Positions 7,985-16,071 are shown, counted from the first letter of the stretch. The stretch is 64,000 nt of DNA from Mariniphaga sp041684965 (GCA_041684965.1 JAWLGR010000003.1:1-64000); one strand, 5' to 3'. The notes: generated from the letters alone by a model not told the origin. Numbers and translations are program-made.

Positions 7985-8105
7985 CACTCTTTTGCAAATT
8001 TTGGATTGTGGGTCAGCTTGTGCGATTTGCAAATGTGTGCAATGTGCGTGAGCTTCCCTAACTGTCCCGAAGGGCAGAAGCGGGTGGGCAAAAACTAATT
8101 TTTTC
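7985..8105. repeat. right flank repeat of the cassette II operon
   Basis: Counterpart of the left flank. TTGCAAATTTTGG and the following GCTTGTGCGA-TTTGCAA block (about 7999-8041) repeat the left flank in direct orientation, and AAAAACTAATTTTTTC (8090-8105) is the exact reverse complement of 1606-1621. Between them lies a GC-richer stretch without a convincing gene. Confidence 0.6.
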
Positions 8106-8199
8106 TTGCACCAACCTTTAATCAATGAGTTAATATTTTCTATCCGTTTTTTCAAATTTATAATCAGATTATTACTATGTAACTCGGTCTCTTAGCCTT

Positions 8200-8336
8200 G
8201 CATACAACGCTCAAGTGCAAGTTGCGTACCGGTTTCCGGGATGGTTCCCTGCCCTTCGAGGCAGGTAAATTCATGCGGGAACCGGTGTCCGGGGATTTGC
8301 TGTCCCCGGTATGCAATTTGCACAATGTTATGGGGC
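8200..8336 (+). other. attC-like integron recombination site C
   Basis: R'' box GCATACAAC (8200-8208) is the exact reverse complement of the R' box of site B (1521-1529). The arms GTGCAAGTTGCGTACCGG (8215-8232) and 8306-8323 pair at 16 of 18 positions. R' box GTTATGGGGC is at 8327-8336. The central loop carries nested hairpins, including GGTTCCC/GGGAACC and a CCTGCC/GGCAGG stem closed by a TTCG-containing loop. Confidence 0.9.
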
Positions 8337-8352
8337 TGTAATTTATTTTCCA

Positions 8353-8652
8353 TTACAAAAAAGTCAACCCGATTTTTCGGTTTAATCCAGTCTCAAAAAT
8401 TCGGATTAATGTTGAAAGCTGGATATTTCCCTTTGCATTTTCTATTTTCGAAATGTAGCTTTTTTTTGTACCAGCCTTTTCTGCCAATTGTTGTTGAGTC
8501 AATTTTGCCTCTTTGCGAGCTTCTTTTAACATTTCACTCACGATGAACATTTGAGCTTTTTCTTCAAATTCATTTCTACTTTCAGTTCCAATTTTCCCGT
8601 GTTCTCGTTCAAGTAATTCGTCAAAAGTCCTAATTCCATTATAAGTTGTCAT
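8353..8652 (-). CDS. higA: HigA-like antitoxin, XRE-family HTH protein
   Basis: A 99-residue protein with a helical N-terminal half and a Cro/CI-type helix-turn-helix at about residues 42-95 (LTQQQLAEKAGTKKSYISKI). It follows the toxin gene with an ATGA overlap, the toxin-first order typical of HigBA loci. It is expected to bind the toxin and repress the shared promoter. The two genes are the only content of cassette III and run against the attC orientation, as is common for toxin-antitoxin cassettes that carry their own promoter. The symbol follows gene order and family, not proven function. Confidence 0.88.
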   Translation of the reverse strand: MTTYNGIRTFDELLEREHGKIGTESRNEFEEKAQMFIVSEMLKEARKEAKLTQQQLAEKAGTKKSYISKIENAKGNIQLSTLIRIFETGLNRKIGLTFL

Positions 8653-8993
8653 GATTTCAATTTTTTCTGTTTAAAATAATCTTCTTTTAATCTCATTGCC
8701 TTTTCTATTTCCTTCTTGGGAGTCTTTTGTGTTTTCTTTTGAAAGCCGTTGAAAAGAACAACAAGTTTTCCTTCGTCAAAGCAGCAGAAAACCCTATAAA
8801 GGTTTGACTGGTATTCAACTCTTATTTCAAAGAGTCCCTCGTAACCAGTCATTGGAGCTAAAAACTTTTTAGGGACCATTTCAACTTGTCTTATCAATTC
8901 AAAGACATATTTAAATTTTGATTTAACGCCAACATCAAGTTCCTTGTAAAAGTCAATAAAGTATTCTCCGTGAAATATGATTTGTCTACTCAT
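8649..8993 (-). CDS. higB: HigB/RelE-family toxin (Gp49-like)
   Basis: A 114-residue basic protein of the phage-derived Gp49/HigB group. The RelE-fold core is recognisable: MTGYEGLFEIRVEY, NLYRVFCCFDEGKLVVLFNGF and a lysine-rich KKTQKTPKKEIEKAMRL helix. These toxins cut mRNA at the ribosome and are neutralised by the adjacent antitoxin. An inverted repeat lies about 9 bases upstream of its start and overlaps a -7 element. In integron arrays such pairs stabilise the array by post-segregational killing; that role here is inference from context. Confidence 0.9.
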   Translation of the reverse strand: MSRQIIFHGEYFIDFYKELDVGVKSKFKYVFELIRQVEMVPKKFLAPMTGYEGLFEIRVEYQSNLYRVFCCFDEGKLVVLFNGFQKKTQKTPKKEIEKAMRLKEDYFKQKKLKS

Positions 8994-9001
8994 TTTGCAA
9001 A

Positions 9002-9019
9002 GTTATCTCCAAAGATAAC
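9002..9019 (-). promoter_or_regulatory. operator and -7 element of the higBA promoter
   Basis: GTTATCT and AGATAAC form a perfect 7-base inverted repeat around a 4-base spacer. On the minus strand the -7 element TATCTTTG (9010-9017) is embedded in it, only about 17 bases from the toxin ATG. A dimeric antitoxin bound here would block transcription, which fits HigA autoregulation. Confidence 0.65.
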
Positions 9020-9072
9020 AAATTCAAATTATTTTACTAACATTTTTGTGGAAGCTCCTTGTTTTTCATTAT

Positions 9073-9187
9073 GCCCCATAACGTTTATCTATATGTAGTA
9101 ATTATATTTCTTTTTTATCCATTATATCCTAAATGCTTATTCTACAAACACATATCCATATTTAACTACTTATAAGCGTTTGCAATC
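9073..9187 (+). other. attC-like integron recombination site D
   Basis: R'' box GCCCCATAAC (9073-9082) is the exact reverse complement of the R' box of site C (8327-8336), a 10-base match. The arms GTAGTAATTATAT (9095-9107) and ATATTTAACTAC (9158-9169) pair with small bulges, and AACGTTTAT pairs with ATAAGCGTT. R' box GTTTGCAATC is at 9178-9187. No matching R'' box for a further cassette was found downstream, so this is the last recognisable site. Confidence 0.85.
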
Positions 9188-9242
9188 GGTTGGGGTACAA
9201 CATAAATTAATGCACAGAACCCGGCAAATCTTTAACGTGAAA

Positions 9243-9422
9243 TCATTTAGCCCAGTCTGCTGCCCATTTTGATTTCTCATAAGTGTAGCTTTTTATAACT
9301 TTTTTATTCTCAATTCTTACATACTGGCCGGCAGAAATTCCGTAAGCAGAAATTAAGCCTTTCACAGCTTCGCCCTCTCAGTCACAGGAAGCACCCGGTT
9401 TTGCAGAGTTAAAACGTTGCAT
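9243..9422 (-). pseudogene. small coding relic with an in-frame TGA
   Basis: On the minus strand an ATG at 9420-9422 opens a reading frame that continues to a stop at 9243-9245, broken by one TGA at 9378-9380. The second half reads as a plausible protein (GLISAYGISAGQYVRIENKK). The codons before the TGA give KPGASCD. The family is not recognised. Most likely a decayed gene. I looked for a strong stem-loop just after the TGA that would suggest selenocysteine and saw none convincing. Confidence 0.35.
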
Positions 9423-10048
9423 TAAAAAACTGTTGCAACCGGAGCCGACGGTCCTTCTTTTATGCCTGTTTAAAATCACCTGCCGGTTGTACGGATTTCC
9501 TTGCGTTTAAAAGATTGTAATCGGGAAACTTTTATATGTACGGTTTTCGGTATATACGGTAATAATCCAGGTCTTATGTTCGACGGAATAAATCTATAAA
9601 ACTTTTCTGTTTAAAACAATAGACGGGAGAAGGTTGTGGAAAAATTTATGAGCTTAAGTAGATATTGGTGATGATGATAAAAGGGACACAGCCCTGGTAG
9701 CCACCGTTCATTTTGAAGGAAAATGAGTATTATAAAGTTTAGCTCTCTGATGATGCTCAGGCATATCACTCTGTACTCTAAAGGCACTCTGCTCATTGTA
9801 CCGGGTATTTTAAATGAGCGGTTCGGAAACCGCTCCACCCGTAATTCTAATTAACTTATTAAAAGCTATTCAGAGTTATATCAAACTTAATATTTATACA
9901 TATTTTCTTCTTCTTTTATTTGAGGTATATTCATAGTAAATTCGTTCTGTATCAAATTTACATCGAATTAACATCGAATAAATCTCCTATTAATATCAAA
10001 TATAAATAGAATTTATTATATCTTTGAAAGGAATTTAAACTATATACT
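9423..10048. other. gene-poor stretch after the cassette array
   Basis: I see no supportable gene between the TGA-broken relic and the DUF6266 gene. A perfect 8-base stem GAGCGGTT/AACCGCTC with a 4-base loop lies at 9816-9835 but has no T-run, so it is not a clear terminator. The last 150 bases before 10049 are very AT-rich and probably hold the promoter of the next gene. Confidence 0.5.
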
Positions 10049-10669
10049 ATGGCAGTAATTGATAACATCTTCGATAGCGGCCGGGGCCGGCTGGGAAACC
10101 TGGTAGTCTACAAAATGAATGGCCTGGGAATTATACGCACAAAGCCGGGGCATTACAGGGACCGTAAATCGTCCGCACAACTTGCACAGCGGCAGCGGCT
10201 GCAGGTAGTGAACGGGTTTCTGAAACCGTTTTCCAAACTCCTGCGGATTACTTTCCCGGCAGCAACTCCGGGTCGGACAGCCCGGACAGAGGCGTACTCG
10301 TACATTATGCGGAATGCGCTGGCGGGCGAATACCCCGATATATACGTGGATAAAAGCAAAGCACTGCTGAGCCGGGGGCCGCTGCCGGTGCCGGAGAGTG
10401 CCATGGTAACTGCCGGGCCCGACGGATTGCTGATTGAATGGAAAAACGATAGTGAGGCTGAAGGCAACCGTTCACACGATACCCTGGTGGTAATGGCCTT
10501 GTCGGAAGAAACGGGCAGGGCCGATTACCGGTTTACCGACACCCGCCGTTCTGCTGAAAGCTACGTGTGGAAGCCTGCCTTGCCGGAAGGAACCTGCGAT
10601 GTGTGGATTGCTTTCCGCAACCCGGAGCAGACAGAAATGTGCAACAGCATGTGGGCAGGGAAACTGTAA
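10049..10669 (+). CDS. DUF6266 family protein
   Basis: A 206-residue protein whose first 75 residues match the DUF6266 pattern: an opening MAVIDNIFD, then GRLGNLVVYKMNGLGIIRTKP and a conserved QRQRLQVVNGFLKPF stretch. The C-terminal half looks like a beta-rich domain. Function is unknown; the family is common, often multicopy, in Bacteroidota. The gene is visibly GC-rich (many CGG, CCG and GGC codons) while the DNA on both sides is AT-rich, which suggests a separate origin. No signal peptide, and no operon partner. Confidence 0.85.
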   Translation: MAVIDNIFDSGRGRLGNLVVYKMNGLGIIRTKPGHYRDRKSSAQLAQRQRLQVVNGFLKPFSKLLRITFPAATPGRTARTEAYSYIMRNALAGEYPDIYVDKSKALLSRGPLPVPESAMVTAGPDGLLIEWKNDSEAEGNRSHDTLVVMALSEETGRADYRFTDTRRSAESYVWKPALPEGTCDVWIAFRNPEQTEMCNSMWAGKL

Positions 10670-11362
10670 ATCAATTCAGGGTAATCTCTCAAAAGTTTGG
10701 TATAAATCTAAACTCTCAAATTGTCTGCCTGTCCCCTAATCAATGGAAAAATTGTTTCCTGGAAATGCTGGAAATTGTCCCGGAAAAGTTCCACCCTACA
10801 TAATGTATTTCCTTGTTGTAAAGGTCTTTTTATCTGGGTTGGTGTCGTCTTTAAACGGATGCACAATGAACAGGTAAAGGCAGGTGGGCAGATAAATAAA
10901 TCAATCGACAGAAAATGGGTTAAAACTTATCTGTTATTTTTTCTTTAGCGAACCCGAAGCCGGTATTCAGAACCAGGCAGATGCTTCGATACCTGCTTAA
11001 TTGGATGGAACTCAATTCCCTGGTCTTAAAGCGACCTTACTGCCCGGTTTAAAGTTAACCATTCCGTCAGCTGAGTGTTGCCAGCATCCCTCAGCTGAAG
11101 GGATGGTATGAAAAATACTCTGGTGGGTACCAGGTTTTTTTTATTTTTTTACACTCCTGTTCGGAAAATTATATTCCGTCCCGATGGGACTTTGAAATAG
11201 TTTCGCAATAACTCTCTGCCAATATTTTGTACTTACCGGATCAGTTCGTTTACAGACTCAATATGGGTAGTATCAAAAATAACTCCAATTATTTGAAAGT
11301 CCCATGGTAAATAATAATACCAGCATGTTCATAGTGTTTCTTTAATTCTTACCAGGCACCAA
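10670..11362. other. intergenic stretch without a recognisable gene
   Basis: About 690 bases between the DUF6266 gene and the small lipoprotein gene. The only structure seen is a hairpin CATCCCT/AGGGATG with a 7-base loop at 11085-11105, and a small GTCCC/GGGAC stem near 11180. Open frames here lack coding character. Confidence 0.45.
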
Positions 11363-11995
11363 TTATTTTTTAAATAAGTTCTTTTTTGTTTTACCTGATT
11401 TTAAGCTGGCAGACATAAAATCTTCGGACCAGTCAAAATAGCGAAGAGTTCCTTTATAAAATCCGGTAACTTTTTCACCATTATCATCGATGCAATCAAT
11501 GGTTATGGTGTATTCACTTCCATTTTTAGAAACACTTACTTTCCCGCCTGCAATTTCTCCTTCTTTTTCTACATCATCGTTTTCAGTATTATAGTTTATA
11601 GAATAACCACTATAAACAAATGTTTTGACTGGAAAAGGTTCAGCAGAAGAAAAAACATAATCGCCGTTATCCAGAGCGTTCCCTGCGGTAGAAAACATTT
11701 CAAAATAAATACCATGCCCTTTCCCGGTTAAATCCCAATCACCGTATTCATCTGTCTGCATTGATAAACCTGCTGAGTAAAGCAGTAAATCGGTATTAAA
11801 ACCGTAATGCCAGGTAGTATCATCGTCTGTTCCATAATTTTCCAAAATTCCAGCTGACAAGTCATATTCTTGTGTGCCAATTTTCAAAAAATTCGTTTTA
11901 CCTGCATTGTCATCGTCAACCTCGTCCTTGTCACAACCAAATAAGATTGTACCTGCTAAAAGTACTCCTGTTAATAATTTAAGACTGTTTTTCAT
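11363..11995 (-). CDS. small lipoprotein of unknown function
   Basis: A 210-residue protein with a lipoprotein signal: basic MKNSLK, a hydrophobic stretch and the lipobox-like TILFGC with Cys near residue 21, followed by an acidic run (DKDEVDDDN) often seen in Bacteroidota surface-exported lipoproteins. The rest is predicted to be beta-rich. It is the last gene of a minus-strand cluster with a T9SS cargo protein and a DUF5723 protein. No enzyme motif seen. Confidence 0.75.
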   Translation of the reverse strand: MKNSLKLLTGVLLAGTILFGCDKDEVDDDNAGKTNFLKIGTQEYDLSAGILENYGTDDDTTWHYGFNTDLLLYSAGLSMQTDEYGDWDLTGKGHGIYFEMFSTAGNALDNGDYVFSSAEPFPVKTFVYSGYSINYNTENDDVEKEGEIAGGKVSVSKNGSEYTITIDCIDDNGEKVTGFYKGTLRYFDWSEDFMSASLKSGKTKKNLFKK

Positions 11996-12073
11996 TTTTC
12001 TTTTAATTTTAATTGTAAATAATTTTATTATCTCATTCCGGCTGTTAAGATTCGTTTTTCATACCAGCCCTTT

Positions 12074-13342
12074 TTAATGAGAGATTTTTATGAATTTGTG
12101 GTTCTTGTTTCTTTCTTTACTGAGATTTAAATAATAAACTCCATCTGGTAATTTACCAACGTTAATAGTTGAAGTTTCACTTAACAGTTCCCCTGACATA
12201 ATTGTTTTGCCAGACTGGTCAGAAATTAAGAATGGGGATCCTGTTAAATAAGGATCGATGGTTAATTTCATTAAATCTCTTACCGGATTTGGATACAATT
12301 TTGTATTGTTTCTCTCATATTTAGTTGTTGCCGTAGAAATGTCATTGACATTAAACGGAAGTTCAAAGTAACAGTTACCTAATTTCCACTTTAACAGAAA
12401 ATCCTCCTGGTCGTTAATCTGCCAGTCGAAAAGATACATTGAAAATAAACCGGCTGTATCCCTTACGAAATGAGAAGTAATAAGATGTCCTGCTGTATCG
12501 TGAACATTTATTTTAAAAAAATCGGAAGCATACCTGTGATAGAGGTAGTTTGATTTTAACTTCAGATATTTAGTTTTCAGTATTCCCTTAATAATATATC
12601 CTCCAGGTGTTGGAATAACAGAGAGCGAATCAATTGCCAAATCACATTCCAGGCTTATTGTGGAACTATAACTTCTGCATGTTAGGCTGGAAGGATTGTT
12701 TACGGGATGTCCGTTGGCATTGTCAATGTAAATGAAAAACTCATCACCAGGCAATACATAATGATGAACAGGATTATAAACGATATGGTCATTATAGGAA
12801 CTGTCCTTTATCGAAATCCCCAAATGATATTCATGGCCATTAACTGCCAATACCATATTTCTTTCATATCCAAAATTACAAAACGAACCATCAAATTGTG
12901 TTTTAAGTATCAGGAAATCTTCACTTGAAGCATCGGTATTCAGGTCGGTATAATCAATATTCAAATCGCAGCCTGGTTCATAAATGGTTGGAAATATTTC
13001 TGAATGACAGAGGTAATTGTTCTCTAAATCATATTGAAATATAAGTAATTTATATTTTCCTGGCTCCAGGTTAGGAAAGTAAATTTCTCCATTTAAGGTT
13101 ACCTGATTCATTGACTGTAATCTATAATTGTGCTGAATTTCTTTGTAAAATTCCATTATAACCTTTTTACCGTGAAGTGGTTTAGAAGCTCTATAATAAC
13201 CGGTAACAGAACCATTGTTACCTCCAAAACATGAACCATCATGTTGTTTTACTAATATTTCATCCCAGCATTGTCCGTAGATAGCCGTAGCTTTTAGAAT
13301 AAACATTGAAACTATAATTAAAAAAAGCAAAAGTGTTTTCAT
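12074..13342 (-). CDS. secreted protein with type IX secretion C-terminal sorting domain
   Basis: A 422-residue protein with an N-terminal signal peptide (about residues 1-24) and a type A T9SS sorting domain in the last 75 residues (LYPNPVRDLMKLTID near the start, GKLPDGVYYLNLS near the end). The middle part is beta-rich, with several cysteines, and resembles no enzyme I know. The gene overlaps the upstream DUF5723 gene by 4 bases, so the two are co-translated. It is probably exported through the type IX machinery and anchored at the cell surface or released. Cargo function unknown. Confidence 0.85.
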   Translation of the reverse strand: MKTLLLFLIIVSMFILKATAIYGQCWDEILVKQHDGSCFGGNNGSVTGYYRASKPLHGKKVIMEFYKEIQHNYRLQSMNQVTLNGEIYFPNLEPGKYKLLIFQYDLENNYLCHSEIFPTIYEPGCDLNIDYTDLNTDASSEDFLILKTQFDGSFCNFGYERNMVLAVNGHEYHLGISIKDSSYNDHIVYNPVHHYVLPGDEFFIYIDNANGHPVNNPSSLTCRSYSSTISLECDLAIDSLSVIPTPGGYIIKGILKTKYLKLKSNYLYHRYASDFFKINVHDTAGHLITSHFVRDTAGLFSMYLFDWQINDQEDFLLKWKLGNCYFELPFNVNDISTATTKYERNNTKLYPNPVRDLMKLTIDPYLTGSPFLISDQSGKTIMSGELLSETSTINVGKLPDGVYYLNLSKERNKNHKFIKISH

Positions 13343-14730
13343 ATTACTTTTTTAATATTATTCCTTAAAATATTTTTGTCGTCTTGAGCAGGATGTTTTT
13401 TAGAGGTTAATTCTGACTTAACTATCTTCTCGCGTTTTAATCCATAAGCCATATTCAATCCGAAGGCAAAATTGATATGCCGGGCTTCCCTGATATTTAG
13501 TATCTGGCTTAGGTTGTCGGTTACTGCATAGATATCTGTGCCCGGGAAGAACCGTAAACGGATGCCGCCTCCGAAAGTATTAAAGGAATGTGCTTTTGTA
13601 TAACTCACCGAGGTGGAAAGCATCCTGAAAACATATCCGTTTAATGATAGGGTTGATGAAGTGTAGGTTGCATGATCATGGAATATATTTCGGACGACCA
13701 GCCCGGTATTCCATTGCGGCGTGAAATTATAACTTCCTGCCAGGTAAAGCTTTAAGGGAATGTCCATTTTAAAAGGCACATCCTGCGTTATCTTATATAC
13801 CGTATCCTGAAAGGCAAACTGGTAGCCATTTTTTTCCCAGCTGGTATGCCCGATGTCTAAAAGACTGGCTGAAAATGTCCACCTGTTGTTTATATCATAA
13901 TTCACGCCTGCATCAAATGCAAAACCCGGATTCCCGAATATTTTTGAAAAATTAAATGTCCAGTCATCCGGCAATATGCTTTCGTTGGTGTCAAATTCTC
14001 CTTTTGAATTAATAGCAGTACGTTTTACCGGTATGGGAAGCCCAATCATTGCCTCACCGGAAAAATGTTCATTTGATTTGTAATAATCCTCATATTCATC
14101 GGGTACAATGTCGTAGGTGAGCCTTGCATTCAGGTGGTCCGACTGCAGTCCGATGATGCCTCCCGTTAGCTTGGAAGAAACCCCTAAAGTAATGGCTTTA
14201 TTTATTCTGTGGGAAAAGATAACAGCCAGTTGTGAGAAGGTGTTAAGCCGGACATTCATTCCTTCTATTACAAGTGGCAACCGGTCTTTAATCTGATCAT
14301 AATCATTCAGCAGGTACATGATATCTGAAGGTGCATTTATACCAAAATAGTTGCGTTGACTCAATGAAAATGAAAGGAATCCTTTGTCGTTGAGGCTGAA
14401 ACCAAAATCCAAAAAATTGATTCGCGTTTCAACGGAACCGGAGTTTTGTTCGCCAATCGTTTTTATAAATTCATTGGGATCGTAATTTGGATTTCCCAAT
14501 AAATCAGAAAACTCGTTGAGCTGGTTTAAATTAAATCCCGAGTTGTAAATGTCAGACTGTAAATGAGAAATAAAAGGCAGGTTAAAATAGAATTTTACTT
14601 TTGGAATTAAAGCCGGATTGGAATACATCCTTTGCGGCAGGTTATCCATGAAATAAAGCGAATTCTGTGCCTGGGGCCTTGATTGGAATAGCCCTGCAAG
14701 AAACAGGAGTAAAAAAAGTTTTTGTTTCAT
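13339..14730 (-). CDS. DUF5723 family outer membrane beta-barrel protein
   Basis: A 463-residue protein with a cleavable signal peptide (MKQKLFLLLFLAGLFQ) and the family-typical mature start (YFMDNLPQRMYSNPALIP). Alternating polar/apolar strands run to near the C-terminus, as in an outer membrane barrel. DUF5723 proteins resemble the PorV/FadL-like group of Bacteroidota barrels. Its gene is coupled to a T9SS cargo gene, so a role in exporting or holding that cargo is possible, but this is inference. Confidence 0.85.
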   Translation of the reverse strand: MKQKLFLLLFLAGLFQSRPQAQNSLYFMDNLPQRMYSNPALIPKVKFYFNLPFISHLQSDIYNSGFNLNQLNEFSDLLGNPNYDPNEFIKTIGEQNSGSVETRINFLDFGFSLNDKGFLSFSLSQRNYFGINAPSDIMYLLNDYDQIKDRLPLVIEGMNVRLNTFSQLAVIFSHRINKAITLGVSSKLTGGIIGLQSDHLNARLTYDIVPDEYEDYYKSNEHFSGEAMIGLPIPVKRTAINSKGEFDTNESILPDDWTFNFSKIFGNPGFAFDAGVNYDINNRWTFSASLLDIGHTSWEKNGYQFAFQDTVYKITQDVPFKMDIPLKLYLAGSYNFTPQWNTGLVVRNIFHDHATYTSSTLSLNGYVFRMLSTSVSYTKAHSFNTFGGGIRLRFFPGTDIYAVTDNLSQILNIREARHINFAFGLNMAYGLKREKIVKSELTSKKHPAQDDKNILRNNIKKVI

Positions 14731-14861
14731 GTGTTGTTATTTAAAAATAAAGCTAACCTATGTTATCAACCTGGTACTGTTGCTTTTAGTAAACCAGGTA
14801 GTTGTTTTGCCTGCAATGAATGATTTTTTTGTTGTTCTAGATACAATCAAAGGCAGGTACA

Positions 14862-15566
14862 TTAATTATTGAGCAGGATATCCACCAGCGCCTCATTAAC
14901 CAGTACAGAGTCCATCCCACTGTGCAGGTAACGATGATACATTAGCCTGATCAAATCTTTATCGTGTTGGGTGTAATCCTCAAAATAGCCGTCTTCATAA
15001 TAAAAAACGCTCTTCTGGTACCGGGAGGAAACATTCGTTAATCCCAATGACCGGGTTAATGTATGAATAAATAAACTCCTCTGCTTATTGTAATCGATAC
15101 GTGTGATGTCAACATAACCCAGACCTGAAACAATTTGATCCATTCCGTTGTGATGGATGCTGTAAAAACCAACTAATGACTGGAGGTACTCCTCCAACGA
15201 GGGATAGATTTTGGCTAAATCAGTTCCCGGGCCGAAAAAGAAGTAGTAATTCGACTGTAAGGAATCGTTTACAAGGATCACCTTAAACCCATCAGTGGCC
15301 AGTTCATTAACAATTTTAATTGTTTTCTCCACCTCCCTGAATAATTCAGGGCCTGGTTCTCCTCCAATATAAATTTTCAAATCCGTTTCCCATTTCCTGA
15401 TAACGTCATGTCCCCTTTCAAGGCCGAAGGCAATTTCATTGAAATAGGTTATAAGACTTTTGTCGTAATCGGTTAATTCGGGCTCCTTTTCCAGCCCATC
15501 CTTAATAAGGTCACAAGACGACATGAAAAGCAAAAGCAAAAGCAAAAGCGTGACAAAGTTTCTCAT
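14862..15566 (-). CDS. DUF2927-like lipoprotein
   Basis: A 234-residue lipoprotein (hydrophobic run then MSSCDL with lipobox Cys near residue 18). The body follows the DUF2927 plan: KWETDLKIYIGG near 60, a motif region SLFIHTLTRSLGLTNVSS near 160-177 and SVFYYEDGYFEDYTQHDKDLIR, ending with HSGMDSVL. DUF2927 proteins resemble degenerate zinc peptidases; here the HExxH-like position has no clear metal ligands. A remnant outer membrane protein gene lies 28 bases upstream, suggesting a former operon. Family call moderately secure. Confidence 0.7.
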   Translation of the reverse strand: MRNFVTLLLLLLLFMSSCDLIKDGLEKEPELTDYDKSLITYFNEIAFGLERGHDVIRKWETDLKIYIGGEPGPELFREVEKTIKIVNELATDGFKVILVNDSLQSNYYFFFGPGTDLAKIYPSLEEYLQSLVGFYSIHHNGMDQIVSGLGYVDITRIDYNKQRSLFIHTLTRSLGLTNVSSRYQKSVFYYEDGYFEDYTQHDKDLIRLMYHRYLHSGMDSVLVNEALVDILLNN

Positions 15567-15594
15567 CTTTTTGAATTTAACATGATTAATTAAT

Positions 15595-15756
15595 CTATAA
15601 TCTGTAGCCCACAGAAATGCTGAACACCCTGTTGCCGTATGTTTCTCCCTCTGATATATTCGCCAGGCCTAAAGAATAATTTAACCCTGTTTGCAGATTA
15701 TTTATATCTATTCCAGCTCCAGGCACTAATACCAGAATTTTTACTAAATTTTTCAT
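15595..15756 (-). pseudogene. internally deleted outer membrane beta-barrel gene
   Basis: A 53-codon frame starts at ATG 15754-15756 with a signal-peptide-like opening (MKNLVKILVL). It then goes directly into what looks like the last two strands of a barrel, ending NRVFSISVGYRL, a typical C-terminal aromatic/hydrophobic barrel terminus. A barrel of this class normally has about 180-250 residues, so most of the gene seems to be missing. Directly upstream of the DUF2927 gene on the same strand. It could instead be a short functional peptide, but that is less likely. Confidence 0.5.
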
Positions 15757-16014
15757 AATCGTTAATTTTCTTTCTAAGGCTCGCTACGCCCCGTTTATTA
15801 TAGTGGGTGTTGGTCTCCACTTGTCCATACATTGCATAAATACCTGATTCTTTAAATTCTTCCCGTCTTTTTATAAGCATACGTTTACCATTAATGCTAC
15901 TGCCGGTAACATGCCCTTAGTTGCAAACCTTTTATTTAGGGGGTTAGGAATAAATAATATCGGATATTTTACTCTTGTATGAACAAAACAAAATTATGGA
16001 AGTATAACGGAATA

Positions 16015-16040
16015 AAAAATACCCACTGCTGGGTATTTTT
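16015..16040 (-). terminator. terminator hairpin downstream of the LuxR-type gene
   Basis: AAAAATACCC (16015-16024) and GGGTATTTTT (16031-16040) form a perfect 10-base stem with a 6-base loop. Read on the minus strand it ends in a U-run, 32 bases after the stop of the regulator gene. The symmetric A/T ends would let it work in both directions. Confidence 0.75.
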
Positions 16041-16071
16041 AATGAATCCAAATAAACAGAACAAAAATATT

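Noticed and set aside
7967..8155. Minus-strand 62-residue frame in the right flank
   Set aside because: It starts with TTG, lies within the repeat and has no coding character.
9378..9380. TGA as a selenocysteine codon
   Set aside because: No convincing stem-loop directly after the TGA, no known selenoprotein motif; a pseudogene is simpler.
9611..9838. 75-residue minus-strand frame after the array
   Set aside because: It includes the 9816-9835 hairpin and has no recognisable pattern.
9178..16000. A fourth complete cassette after site D
   Set aside because: No R'' box complementary to GTTTGCAATC was found with pairing arms; TTGCAAAC near 15919 lacks an attC structure.
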